From Apostichopus japonicus (Eukaryota > Echinodermata > Holothuroidea > Aspidochirotida > Stichopodidae): 64,000 nt of DNA. The position numbers were made by a program, and so were the translations under genes. Positions 12,374 through 24,419 of this stretch are shown here, piece by piece. The stretch lies in contig NC_092572.1 in the NCBI RefSeq assembly GCF_037975245.1, positions 10,551,769 to 10,615,768 of the forward strand. Direction: 5' to 3'. The stretch's first letter is position 1; each line of letters begins with the position of its first letter. The notes below the pieces were generated by a model. It ran no database searches and was not told the DNA's origin. It was given only the letters and a program-made list of their open reading frames with translations.

Positions 12374-15300
12374 GTTATGACTATATTCAATCATCTTATG
12401 TTTTGTAGTCAGTTCAAGGACTTTTCAAACAGTCTTCAACATAAAATAAAGGAGGCATATTAGTCAAATAGTTTCAATTATTAAAGGCCATTGTAGGTAA
12501 TTGGTGCACAAAGTTGAGTTGAAATCCCCAAGTTCACTTAAATGTTTTTGGAATTTGTTAACTATACACACTTACCAATCCTCCCCCCCCCCCTCCCCAT
12601 GTGACAAAAAATAATGAGCATCAAAATGATCAAATTTGGATCAATTTTGTGCCATCCTACCACACAAATGGTCACAAGGGGATATGAAGGAGAAATCAGG
12701 GCTTGGATGGATGGTAGCCACACCCCCTGTTTGAAGACTAGACCAATTTGAACACTAGTATTTGAGGAGACCATACATAAATGTATTTGTGGGAAGTAAG
12801 TGCCTCTTATAAATGCCCCCCCCCCCCCGGTTTTGATCAGGGCGAACCTTAATACTCGCAACCATAACCTCCATACAGTATATTTACAGATCTCAACCAC
12901 CAACTACATTAACAATTCACTGCAAGATTTAAATCTGCATTTTTTCCCCATTTTTTTTTATAATTTTTTTTATCCCAACTTACAAATCAAACCTCTTTTT
13001 ACATGAAACCATTTTTTTTTTTTTTACCTTTCTTCTTCCCTTTCAATTTTGTAATGAATTTAAGAGACCCGATCAGCTCCATTATATCAAATCAGCTGTC
13101 TATCAGCTTAACCCTACTTGACCCTCCTGGGACTCCTTAAAACAAAGACCCATTTTGTACACCTCTCCACCTCTCTCTCTTCCAATCATTCTCCATTCCC
13201 AGGATTCTTTGACATTATATCAACTAAAGACAGTTAAACTTGAAGGGGGGTGGGGGGGAAGGAGGGCAAGTTTCACAGAGAGAAAGTTCCACACATTTTT
13301 ATGCAAAAAATATCTGATATTGACACCAGGTTTGGCAGAGAATGAGGAGTGACTTATCTAAGCCACATCAGATTCACTACTATAGGATTACCCAGAACTG
13401 TCAGGTCAAGCCATCCATCAAAGAGAGGGGTAGGTTTCACCTTACCATAAGGTCATGGCCTCCCCAGGGGCATGGGGGGGCCATATTCCTGGGAGCAGCA
13501 ATGACAGATGAAGTCACTCACGTGTACCAGTGAATTTTCTGATGTTGGCACAGATCAACACACACACACCCCATTTTCAGACCAGAATGCACCAACCAGA
13601 AACTGGTCATGTAAGTTCATTAATGGTTCCGTTTCTCATGTGCAAACAGGTTTTCTCTCCCTTCCCCCTTCCTGCAACCCCTCCCTGCAGCCTCTTCAAC
13701 CATCAATACACCACAATTCTCCTACCTCTTTTTCCTTCCAGCTACTAAATTAATACTGTGGTGTCCAAAACGAGATATATTTCAAGCAAATATTTCCTGT
13801 GCTTTGAGAAATTTGAAATAATATTCTAAGGCTTAATTCTGCTTTCCTTATGAGTCAAATATAACCAACATGCCCCTCCTCCCCCCCCCCACAGAGAAAA
13901 GTTCAATTTTCCACCCATTCCACCTGCTCTACCCCACCCCCTCCCCCATCCTTTTCTTCTTGCTTTTCAAGTTCCAATGAAGAGGGAATGTTACTTTCCT
14001 ACAAACATTAAATTTCTGACATTTTTTTTCCATTATCAAAACTCATTAGAATCAAACCACAAAACATTCAGGGAACAATGTCTGTCGTCGTAACATTCTA
14101 AGCCAAAAGTTTACATTGTTTTCCAATTATTTTACATTTTTTTTTTCATTTTCTGACTGGATCATCGGTATTAAATTAATTTCAATGGAGAGGTTTCGCA
14201 GATATACGATCACTTGTTCATCAAGCGCGAATTGTTTAGTGAAATTTGTGAAATGAATGGTTATTGACAATCGGGGACAGGAAAAATTCTTTTGAGGATA
14301 CGAGCAAATGACATGGACCATCAAACTTCTATACAAACTCGGTAATTACCCCGTAATGAGTCGCACATGATAATTCCCTCGACTCATCCCCAGAGCACCA
14401 TCTTCACCGAAAGAAGACTGCAGCCAGGAATTTTGAGAGGTGTTGACATACTATGAGGTGGAGGAAGAGGGCAGAGGAGGCTCAGTCAAGGACCTATTGG
14501 CATACTTCAGAATACACCTTTTAATATAAATAGGTGGGGAATCACAACTCGGGCAAAGAACCGAAGAAAAGGTGCAAGAAAATTGATCTGAGAACATGAT
14601 CCGCTATTCCATCAATCTTTCAGACCTCTTGTTTGGTAGATACTTTTCCCAAATTATTTTTGGCTGACTGAGCTGTATATAATTCATACCACTAGGTCTA
14701 ATTCAACCCCATTCTGCCAAGTCAATGTGCATGGGTGCGAACCCGTCCCAGAATTAAAGCCCACTGGAATGTGGAGCCAATTACTGAAGGTTTAAATTAC
14801 AACAGGAATTGCTTCAAATTTTAAGGCATAAATATGCTAATTCATTTTTGGTTTTATTTTTAATTTCCATGTCTGCATGTTTTTTGTTCTTTAAGTTTTT
14901 CACAGGTGCATGGAAAACTGTGAAGTCATTTCCATGGCAATGAATTAACCTAAGCATGATACAGGTTAATCCTCCACCATCCTGGTCAATGAAGAGTTGT
15001 TCTGTGTATCCTAGCACAGTATTATAGGTATATCAACCTCAAGCCTAACCATCAAAGTGAACCAATTCACATTTCTTTTACCTTTTTTAGGAAAGGACAA
15101 AAAACACATTTAACACATGTTGATCTTTGCATGCTTAATGGTCTGCTTTAGGAGAAAGGATAGGCTCAGGAACTCACTGGAAAGAACTGAAACTGTCTTG
15201 TACCCATCCTTCTTTCAGCTTGTCAAATACCATTAAGAATATTATCAATAAACTATTAACAGTAACAGCACTTGGGGGCCTAGGACATTACAAACAGTAC

Positions 15301-16173
15301 CAGAGTTTTTCTAGTTTGATAAGGTTAATGGCCTCACATAAATGGCTGGTTAACCTTCCTGAAGTTAAAATTGTCTTTTGCATTCCACAGGAAACCTTTG
15401 CATCACTACTAGGTCCATAAATTTTGTATCTTCAAAATGAAATTAGTAATGTATATAAATATATTTTCATATTGAATCAAAATAAATGCAATCTCCTGAA
15501 GTTGACATGGATGAAAAAAAAAAAAAACAGTTCTTGTTGTTTTGTTTCATTTTTTCCCCACTCCTTTAAAATTTTCAATGATAATACTTCACAAAATGGA
15601 TCATTATTTAGTATAAAAGGACACTTGTAACCTCTTATTCCTCTGGTAGACCAATGGTTTCTTCAACAGTATCTCTTTCCCTTCTATCTGTCTGTCTATC
15701 TGTTTGTTACACCTAACAAGGCTAATAATACAAGACAACAGTGTTAAAAACAAAGTTGGTTTGATGGGTGATAAGTAGTGACTTCCATCCACGAAAGATA
15801 ATCAGGCGCATTTTGAAAGCCCGACAAAGAAAAGCTAGGTCAGGTGAGGTCTGTCTAGAGAACTGGAGAGGAAGGTTTGTGTTTCAGGGATGGATCAGAG
15901 AGCTAGACTAAGAATAACATAAAAGAAAATATAAAAATGTTTAACATTCTTCCATCTCAAGTCCATCACAGTCACTCAGAATAGCTCACATCAAATCGGT
16001 GCCAAATAGGCAACATTGTATCACTCCACAGCGTTACTGTCAAAAACACTTACTGTACGCCGTTGGCAACGGGCCCTAGTGTTTGACTGAGCTGACAAGT
16101 GAAAGGAAACTGATCAAAAGCGGCTCTTCCCGCCGAGGAAACTACACTCCATGTGCATTTTGAATGGTTTGGT
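12374..16173. other. Noncoding stretch rich in poly-C and poly-T tracts
   Basis: No gene found. Long C-runs lie at 12583-12593, 12816-12828 and 13881-13890; G-rich sequence lies at 13244-13265. T-runs occur near 13011-13025 and 14135-14145, and an A-run near 15515-15527. Short open frames of 60-113 codons overlap these tracts and read as low-complexity peptide. This is typical of intron or intergenic DNA. Confidence 0.55.
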
Positions 16174-16712
16174 GATAGTATACTAATTGGTGTAGTAGAG
16201 TACAGTTTACTAATCTATATATTATAATATAGTATAGTATACTATATCGTATCGTACGCATCGTACCGTATCATATAGTATACTAATCTATATATTATAG
16301 TATAGTAAAGTATAGTATACTATAGTATACAATACTATAGTACTTTACAGTATGGTATAGTATAGTATAGTATACCAATAGTATAGTAATACTATACCAA
16401 TAGTATAGTATAGCATATCATATAGTATAGTATATACCATATCATATAGTATACTAATCTATATATTATAGTATAGTAAAGTATAGTATACTATAGTATA
16501 CAATACAATACAATAGTACTTTATAGTGTAGTATAGTATAGTACAGTATAGTTTACCAATAGTATAGCAATACTATACCAATAGTATAGTATACTAATCT
16601 ATATATTATAGTATAATATAGTTTACTAAAGTATACTATACTATATAGCATAGTATCGTATCATATCGTATCGTATAGTATACCGATAGTATAGTATACT
16701 AATCCAGATGGT
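16174..16712. repeat. TATAG/TATAC-type pentanucleotide satellite
   Basis: The block consists almost wholly of TATAG, TATAC and TACTA words, with a few TCGTA variants (for example around 16248-16272). Longer sub-blocks recur: ACTAATCTATATATTATAG is seen at about 16210, 16278, 16453 and 16594. The same phrase GGTGATAGTATACTAA lies at both margins (about 16170 and 16706), which suggests growth from a duplicated core. The sequence is strongly self-complementary and could extrude hairpins. Confidence 0.93.
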
Positions 16713-18449
16713 GATAGTATACTAACAGCAGGTCAACATGTCATTCCTAAAAGTATATAAACTCCCAAACTACGATACCTTCAAAACATGTTCTATACAG
16801 TTTGTATAATATACAGTGCCACATAACTGCCCAAACTTTCCTTTCCAAACCCTCACAATTTCTGTCCTGATCTGACTGTATAAATATACTTTTTTTTTTT
16901 TCTTCTTCTTCATTCGGGGATGAAAAAGTCACCAGGTCTTTAATAGTAGATAACATATAAATACATGTACAGTAAGCACCATCAGATTTTCACTTGGTAG
17001 GGGGAAGAGAGTGAAAAAGGACATCAGAAGTGAAAATAGATTTGTTGCTAGGGTTGATAACAGTATCAATTAATGGAGAACCCCACCAGCAGCGGGCAGA
17101 ACCCTGCCAAAGCAGTGCCTATGACGGGAAATACACAACACTGAGTTCACGTCACATACAATTTCCAGCCTGGAGAGTTGGCGGATGGCGGAGGCTTTGA
17201 ACTGAAAGTACCCCATGCGGCTTGTACTAAGTAGAAAAACCAACAAAGATATAGCTGGGTTGAAGGCCGAGATGAAATGTGCTACAGGGCCAGCTCGCTG
17301 AGAACCGTACGTACCGAGGGCTGCTTACTTTTTGAAGTCGTTAGAGAGATGGCTTACGTCATACTGGTACGTATTTTGGAGCATGAACGTTAAGTTGTAC
17401 TTTTTTTTGTGACAATGTACACTGTAATGACTTCCAACAGAGCTGCTCTTGATGTCTGGAACCTGGTTTATATTCGGAGATGAAAACAAAAATTTACCAA
17501 CCGTGAACTTGCAACCACACTTTTAATATGATTTAGATACTTTTGTTACCTGAGTCTACATACCACCAATTTGCTATGTATTCTATTTCCTGGTGTTGAA
17601 ATATGCTAGAAATATGCTAGATCATATCTCTTATGTGTTAAGTAGCCTACTTTACTTTAATACATGGTAATAAGTACTGAAATAGTTCTAAATGATGGGT
17701 GTGACTAAAATAAACTTGGACGTATATATATAATACCAACGCAAAAGTTTTGAAACCATCTCACTCCCTCTGATGCCCACAGTAGACCTGTTATTGTCAC
17801 CATATGTCGGTTCCTATTAACGGCAAGAGCCCACCGATGTCAGAGAGAGCCTATCATCAAACAGATCATTTCAAGTCATTGTTTCTGTCAGTAATTACAA
17901 CAGAGCTCTGCCGAGGAGGGTCAACTTCAAAGGTAAGATAGCCTTGAGATGGTGCCCCCGCACCGTCAGACGCCTTCAGGGCTATCATCCGACCCCCTGG
18001 TGTAGCGGGCCATTGCTCTGGTATTTACACAAATCGTTTATGATACTCTTCAAGAATCCTAAATATATATTTGTAATAATTGACTCCTGAAATATGTTGT
18101 CAAGATATTTGGGTATGGGATGATGATAATCATATAGGTCAATGCATGTGTTCTTAAAGTGGCATTTTGCCAAACGAAATTCAATTAATATACCTGGTCT
18201 ATATTTATTTATTAATGGGGGGGGAGGGGTGGGAGATATCAATTTGAGATTTTCTGAACATAGATTATTTTTACAGATCTTTAAATAGACAAGATTATAA
18301 GCTTTGGAAGGATATGACATTTAGACATTAATAGTTAATATCAATCATGTAAGTTTAATGACCACAAAAATACACTACCAGTCTACAGTGTACAGTAGCT
18401 ATAGTGGTACCTTGCACCACTTTAAAGTACTACAAACAATTGCAACGTA
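16713..18449. other. Mostly unique sequence with a CpG-richer patch
   Basis: At 17080-17380 the sequence is CpG-richer and contains TTACGTCA (CREB/ATF-like) overlapping an ATG at 17349. A tiny exon-like block at 17892-17932 has acceptor GTTTCTGTCAG and donor AAAG|GTAAGAT. It is only 41 bp and open in two frames, so it is weak evidence. A minus-strand frame of 111 codons at 17985-18320 spans a G-tract and has no recognisable content. Confidence 0.4.
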
Positions 18450-18770
18450 TTCAGTACATTTGTTGTGTGTGATAATCTCATTCAAAATCTGTTGAAAATT
18501 TTTCAAAAGCTCATATGGTTTTCAAGACATACACATTTGAAAGTTTTGATAAATCTGGGGAAATTCATTAAATATGTGCAAACTATGATGTGGAATGTTG
18601 CGCTCATCAAAATTTCTTAATTTTAGACCTTAATAACTTAACCCCTAATTACAAGCCCACATATATCATTTGAATCATGTGATGTTCTTCTTTTCAAAAG
18701 AAGACAAAATATTAACAAATATTGCATTAGGACAACAAACCCATGTTCAGTGTCCTTGAAAGCAAGAATG
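18450..18770 (-). repeat. Dispersed repeat, copy A (inverted relative to 45420-45750)
   Basis: The reverse complement of this stretch matches 45420-45750 over its full length. Shared blocks include AAGGACACTGAA, ATTCAAATGATAT, TTGTAATTAGGGGTTAA, AGAAATTTTG, GCACATATTTAATG, GATTTATCAAAACTT and TGAATGAGATTATCACACAC. Identity is high in blocks and gapped between them. No terminal repeats or target duplication were identified, so the class of element is unknown. Confidence 0.85.
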
Positions 18771-19399
18771 TGAAAACAAATAACATAACCTATTTTTCAT
18801 CCTATTTTTCACATTATTATATTTAGTCACATACAAGATGAAATTCATGAAATTATTAAAGTTGTTTGCCTTTACTTTCAAATACTATGTGAAACAAATG
18901 CTTGACCAATTAACAGCTATATAATTGAACTTAAAAACTCTCATGCAAGTAAATGCTGATTGCAGATTTGGGGACAGAATTCCAGCAGAATCATTATAAG
19001 AGTTTGGAATGATGAACTTGAAAGATTGAGGCAGTGAACTCAGAGAGGTTCATTCTGGGGGCACAGTGCAAGAAGGTTGCACATGTCCTGTGGGCTAGTT
19101 AAGATCCGATTGCATACATGAAAATTAACCCTTAAATACATGAAAGGCTTGAATATTACATATAACTTTTATTTATTTTATTAATTGCTATTTTTTATTT
19201 TATTTTTTGTTGAAATTTGGGATCTCTGGAATAAAACTTGTTAGAGCAACTGGTGACCTAAAAACTGTAAACCAGTCAAATCATGCATTAGCAATTCAAA
19301 CTTCAGAGAAGAAAAAGAAAACCAGAATGAAAACATTTCATGGTTCCTTGCTGCTGTTCATTAATTCCATTCATAGGGAAATTTCTAACAAAGCCCTAA
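18771..19399. other. AT-rich noncoding stretch
   Basis: No gene or clear repeat recognised. A T/A-rich patch lies at 19160-19215. The 68-codon frame at 19207-19413 has no recognisable features. Confidence 0.5.
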
Positions 19400-20032
19400 T
19401 ACAACAACAGTAATTTATGCTCACAAACTTTTGTTGCCAAAGTTATGCTAAGCCCTGATATCAATTGCAACACACATCAGTGTGTGAAGACTATCTACCA
19501 TTATCATCATACCAAGTTTGACAAAATTCCGACTAGTAATAGTAGCCAAGTAATTGCAATTTGGAGTTTTTTACGTTTGACCCCATGACCTCATTAATAT
19601 TCATATGAGCACCAAAATCAACAGGGTTAATCTACTTACTATGGGCCACCCACTCACCAAGTATGGTAATGATTGGTCATTCCCTTGTTGAGTTATTGTG
19701 CATACAAACTTTTCATAACGAAATAATGCTAGCCCCCCCCCCCCCTATAAACATGCATGATATCAATTGCAACACACATCAGTGTGTGGAGACTATCTAC
19801 CAATATCATCATACCAAGTTTGACGAAATTCCAATAAATAGTAGCCAAGTTATTGCAACTTGGGAGTTTTTCACGTTTGACCTGTGACCTCATTAATATT
19901 TTTTAACTTTGACCTCGTATAACTTCGCACACGAAGGTCACACGGGGGTCAACCTATTGACATTTATGATCAGAAGGTACCTTTGACATCTGAAAATAGC
20001 ATCGAAACTGTACAAATCCCCAAAACACGAAA

Positions 20033-20066
20033 AGGTCACCAGAGGTCAAATTGAGGTCAAGGGTCA
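20033..20066 (+). promoter_or_regulatory. Nuclear-receptor-like half-site cluster, copy 1 (DR4-DR5-DR1)
   Basis: Four half-sites in one direction: AGGTCA at 20033, 20043 and 20054, and GGGTCA at 20061, with spacers of 4, 5 and 1 bases. By known family rules, DR4, DR5 and DR1 are layouts bound by RXR heterodimers and HNF4/COUP-type receptors. Occupancy is not shown. Confidence 0.55.
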
Positions 20067-20169
20067 CCCAGATGCGGGTCGACAACTGGATTACATTGAA
20101 GCAACTCCCAACCTTAACGGACAGTTCGTTCTCAAGTTATCACAAAAATACTAGTTTTTTATCATTAAT

Positions 20170-20185
20170 TGACCTTTGATGACCT
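20170..20185 (-). promoter_or_regulatory. DR4 of TGACCT half-sites, recurring
   Basis: TGACCT-N4-TGACCT (spacer TTGA). The same DR4 (spacer TTGA or TTGG) recurs at 20569-20584, 20864-20879, 21522-21537 and 21670-21685, so it is a fixed part of the repeat module. DR4 is the classic layout for RXR partners such as TR and LXR. Confidence 0.5.
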
Positions 20186-20431
20186 CGGATCACATGACCG
20201 TTAAGTTTGAAAATATTCCCCTATACCATTTGCAACTTGTCCCAAAATATCAACCGTGTCACACCTTGGAACTAAGAGTTATTGCATTAAATGTCTGAAA
20301 ATTAACTTTGACCTCATATAACTCCGCACACGAAGGTCACACGGGGGTCAACCCATTGACATTTATGATTAGAAGGTACCTTTGACATCTGAAAATAGCA
20401 TCGAAACTGTAAAAATCCCCAAAACATGAAA

Positions 20432-20465
20432 AGGTCACCAGAGGTCAAATTGAGGTCAAGGGTCA
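20432..20465 (+). promoter_or_regulatory. Nuclear-receptor-like half-site cluster, copy 2 (DR4-DR5-DR1)
   Basis: AGGTCA at 20432, 20442 and 20453 and GGGTCA at 20460, with spacers of 4, 5 and 1 bases and the same bases as copy 1. The cluster is conserved while flanking bases differ slightly. Confidence 0.55.
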
Positions 20466-21156
20466 CCCAGATGCGGGTCGACAATTGGATTTAATTGAAG
20501 CAACTCCCAACCCTATCGGACAATTCGTTCTCAAGTTATCGCAAAAATACTAGCTTTTTATCATTAATTGACCTTTGGTGACCTCGGATCACATGACCGT
20601 TAAGTTTGAAAATATTCCCCTATACCATTTGCAATTTGTCCCAAAATATCAACCGTGTCACACCTTGGAACTGGGAATTATTGCACTAAATGTCTGAAAA
20701 TTTACTTTGACCTCATATAACTTCACACACAAAGGTCACCTGGGGAAAACCTATTGACACTTTTGATTGGTGAGACGTGAATATAGCATCAAAACTGTAA
20801 AAATTCAAACATTTTTTTCTTTGCCCATTTTCTCACCCAAAATACTAGTTTTTTAACATTAATTGACCTTTGATGACCTCGGATCACATGACCGTTAAGT
20901 TTGAAAATATTCCTCTATACCATTTGCAACTTGTCCCAAAATATCAACCTTGTTACACCTTGGCACTGGGAGTTATTGCATTAAATGTCTGAAAATTAAC
21001 TTTGACCTTGTATAACTTTACACACAAAGGTCACCCGGGTGTCAACCCATTGACATTTTTGATCGGAAGGTACCTTTGATATCCAAATCTAGCATCAAAA
21101 CCAAACATTTTCTTTTTCGCCCGTTTTCTCCCAAACTAAGCACATTTTTTCTAATG

Positions 21157-21177
21157 TGACCTTTGACCTTTTGACCT
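21157..21177 (-). promoter_or_regulatory. TGACCT triple (DR1 then DR2)
   Basis: TGACCT at 21157, 21164 and 21172, with spacers of 1 and 2 bases. On the minus strand this gives perfect AGGTCA direct repeats. It lies in the compound repeat. Confidence 0.5.
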
Positions 21178-21384
21178 TGGTTTCAAATGTAGTTTGATCT
21201 GCTGATTCCAAAAATCAACACGACAAGTCTGTACAGCTATCCTAACTCCGACCGAAAACTTTGACCCCATGAAAGTTCGCACACAAAGGTCACACAGGGG
21301 TCAACCTATCGATATTTATGATCGGAAGGTACCTTTGACATCTGAAAATAGCATCGAAACTGTAAAAATCCCCAAAACATGAAA

Positions 21385-21418
21385 AGGTCACCAGAGGTCA
21401 AATTGAGGTCAAGGGTCA
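21385..21418 (+). promoter_or_regulatory. Nuclear-receptor-like half-site cluster, copy 3 (DR4-DR5-DR1)
   Basis: AGGTCA at 21385, 21395 and 21406 and GGGTCA at 21413. Layout and spacer bases are the same as in copies 1 and 2. Confidence 0.55.
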
Positions 21419-21800
21419 CCCAGATGTGGGTCGACAATTGGATTACACTGAAGCAACTCCCAACCCTAACGGACATTTCGTTCTCAAGTTATCGCAAAAA
21501 TACTAGTTTTTTAACATTAATTGACCTTTGGTGACCTCAGATCACATGACCGTTAAGTTTCAAAATGTTTCCCTAACCAGTTCACAACTTGTCCCAAAAT
21601 ATCAACCTTGTCGCACATTGGCACTGGGAGTTATTGCAGTTTTAGTATTTTGGGTTTTTGGACCATAACTGACCTTTGGTGACCTTTGTGGGCACCAAAA
21701 ACAATAGGGTTCATCTACTCACTATGGGCCACCCACCCACCAAGTTTGATCATGATCAGTCAATCCCTTGTTGAGTTATCGTGCATACAAACTAAAGCGT

Positions 21801-21833
21801 CACACACACACACACACACATACACACACACAC
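21801..21833. repeat. CA dinucleotide microsatellite
   Basis: A run of CA with one TA interruption, directly before the terminal hairpin of the compound repeat. Confidence 0.95.
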
Positions 21834-21852
21834 ACGCCAACCTGAATACATA

Positions 21853-21878
21853 GGTTCCTTTGCTTTTAGCAAGGAACC
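21853..21878. repeat. Terminal hairpin of compound repeat
   Basis: GGTTCCTTTGC pairs with GCAAGGAACC with one bulged T and a five-base loop (TTTTA), and A-rich sequence follows. It probably marks one end of the element. No CTRR terminus follows closely, so a Helitron end is not supported. Confidence 0.7.
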
Positions 21879-21890
21879 AAAAAAAGAGTT

Positions 21891-24405
21891 CTGTGGAATA
21901 ATCCCACAATGATTGTGTAGGTATCTATCATTCTATAATATCTACTATCCCTCTTTCTCTTCAGGTCCCAGCTGTTTGAATTTCTTCAACTTTTAACTGC
22001 ACCATATGCCACATTCCTTGGTTTCATTACCCCCTCTGTCCTGCCTTACAGTAATCATTTACCATCATTCATTTGACTATTTCACTTTATGTACCAGAAT
22101 ACTCCTTCTGTGACTACTACTATCTTGCCCTACAATAAACCCATAAAAAACACTCTTCCTCTCTCTCCCTGGCTGGTAAAGCAACTGTCCCCCATACTCA
22201 AGACCCCTTTATGGCTCCCTCGAGATACACTTGGGTTTATTAAAGGGGGGGCGAAAGCATTCTTTCCAAAAAAAGAAAACCAAAAAAATCCACATCGATG
22301 ACCTTATCTGACCCCTTGAAACCCACACAGCTCAACAGCTGCAGTTTTGGTAAATGACATATAACAGTTCATTTGCATAAATCTGTATCTTTGCTGCCAG
22401 TGGTTAATACTAACAGTTATGAAACAGGGAAATAAGCTTATAAGTTATGTGTGTCATGTGGTAAAGGGGTGTAGCCTATCAACTTATTTTGGTTTTAAGA
22501 GAAACCCCAAAAAAAGTAGGTAAACAAAAAAAAACCTAGACAGTGTTCTTTATCAAAGAGAAGAAATGTCAATTCTCAAATGGCTGATGTCAAAATAGAT
22601 TTGCTGGGACACAAAACACCAGGGTTAATTGCTGGCACCAGTTAACGACCAAGATGCAGACCTAAAGCCTCTAGAAGACCCACGTTCGAAACAGCTAGTT
22701 TATAATTTTACATTTGGAAAGTGTTATCAACATTATATTGTTTTTGAAGAAAATCCCCATCAAATAATAAGAAATTCTATTCACACTACATTGACTCTTC
22801 ACGTTTTCATCTGAAACTACAAAATGTATGATCAAAGTCTAAAATTTTGGGCAACTTACCAAATTTGTGTTTATTTCTTCATGTTGTTTAATTATACATG
22901 CACACCAAAAGTGAAAGCTAATGGCTGGTGACTATATTTCCCTAAGCATAATGGAAATCGTTAGTTTATACATATATACTCGATAATTAACCTTCATTAG
23001 TGAAAGCATCTACAACAAGGATGGGGGGGGGGGTCTCAATTAAGTACTAAAGAGGATCAGAGATCTTTGGATGGAAAATATTTGGATGAGATCTTTGGGT
23101 GGAGCAAAGGGGCCAGCCAGACAAAATTAACAATCACACTATACAGTGCGTACCTAAATTGAGCAATCTGCAAGGATAAAGGTTGGTAGGTGATGAAACA
23201 TTTATAAGGCTCGATCCAGTGCCAAATTTGCGTCACATTGTGGGCCGGATTTGACCCGTGGGCCACCTATTAAGATCCCTCGATTTATGATCCTAGTTTA
23301 ACCAAAGTCTGTCATCTTTCTTTGAGTTAGGATGGCCACGTGACATCAGATCAAAATGGAGGACAGATACCCCAGAGGTGTGGAGAGGCCAGGGCCCGGG
23401 CCCAATTACTTCACTGGACCCCATTCTGGAGATGAGATGACATGGGTTGCTAATCATGAACCATGTTTCAAGACTTGTGGAAATCCTGAACCGGGACTGT
23501 CCGGGCCTTTTGCCAGGGATGTCTGACTACCCCCTACTGTGAGTTACATTGAAGTACTATGTCACAAAATTTTGGAAATCAGGCTAAAATCGGCCATGTA
23601 ATTAATCACAAATACTTAGCTGCTTTAATCATTTCAAAACAGATCAACACATAACCTGACCTGGTAAAGAAGCAAGTAAATATAGGGCTTGTACCAGGAT
23701 TGATGGTCTCCACGGGTACTGACTGGATGCTTTAGAGATATGGACTCCAACCAACTGTACCCGATCTATCCCCAAGGATTATGGTTTCCAGACAGCATGG
23801 CAATATATCCATGGCAATTAATGTCAAACAAATGTCTCAACGGAAATCATTTATCAATATTACTCATAAGGTTTACGGTGGAATGAGAAGAAACTGAAAC
23901 AAAGACAATATTATCAAAACTTGAAAATGAAATGTTATATCAATGGCTAAAAATGAAATATGTATTCTTGCATCTTGGCTGGGTACACCAGGTGCATGTA
24001 TACTGTGTGACCAATGTGAACATCAACTGGAGTTTATGAAACCCAACAAGACATTGAAACCAGAATTAAGAAATGTTGTTGAGGCTTAAAGGAGAGGTTC
24101 TCATAGATGGTCTCTGCATGTGCATTCCCCCATCCCACCATCCCCTCCCCCACCCCCCCTGTCCATATTTACTACAAATTTACTAAGTCAAATATAGAGG
24201 GCCAGCTTGTTTATATATACTGTAGCTTACAACATATAAATGAAATAACTACAAAAGCAAAATGGGTTAGATACTGGAGGGTCATTGACACTTCCAACCA
24301 AATATCTTTCTAACATTCCTTCTTCTCCCCAACCCCCCCCCCCCCCCTCTCTTGACAATATTAATCTCCTTGAATGTATCATGCATCACCCTGCTATCTT
24401 GGTCC
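21891..24405. other. Noncoding stretch with possible hAT remnant
   Basis: No gene found. At 23238-23270 the phrase GTGGGCCGGATTTGACCC followed by GTGGGCC resembles the inside of many hAT-family elements, but no paired termini were found. A G-run of 11 lies at 23023-23033. A GC-richer patch spans about 23335-23540. C-rich tracts lie at 24126-24160 and 24333-24347. Confidence 0.4.
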
Positions 24406-24418
24406 AGGTCAAAGGTCA
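24406..24418 (+). promoter_or_regulatory. Perfect DR1 (AGGTCA-A-AGGTCA)
   Basis: A perfect 13-base DR1, the canonical HNF4/RXR/COUP-type layout. The surrounding words (GGTCACTCAGATG) resemble the compound repeat at 19.4-21.9 kb, so this is probably a fragment of that family. Confidence 0.45.
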
Positions 24419-24419
24419 C

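Larger units (their letters stand above)
19400..21890. repeat. Compound interspersed repeat built of 300-400 bp modules
   Basis: Modules recur in the same order. GATATCAATTGCAACACACA is at about 19458 and 19759. The phrase AAGGTACCTTTGA is at about 19974, 20373, 21066 and 21325. GACCGTTAAGTTT is at about 20196, 20595, 20890 and 21548. Spacings of 399, 295 and 658 show irregular module gain or loss. The right end carries a CA microsatellite (about 21801-21833) and a hairpin (21853-21878) followed by an A-run. The repeat is full of AGGTCA/TGACCT half-sites (separate entries). No coding capacity is seen, so it may be a non-autonomous element or a decayed satellite. Confidence 0.88.

Noticed and set aside
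21801-21890. Helitron 3' terminus
   Set aside because: A hairpin is present but no CTRR end follows at the expected distance.
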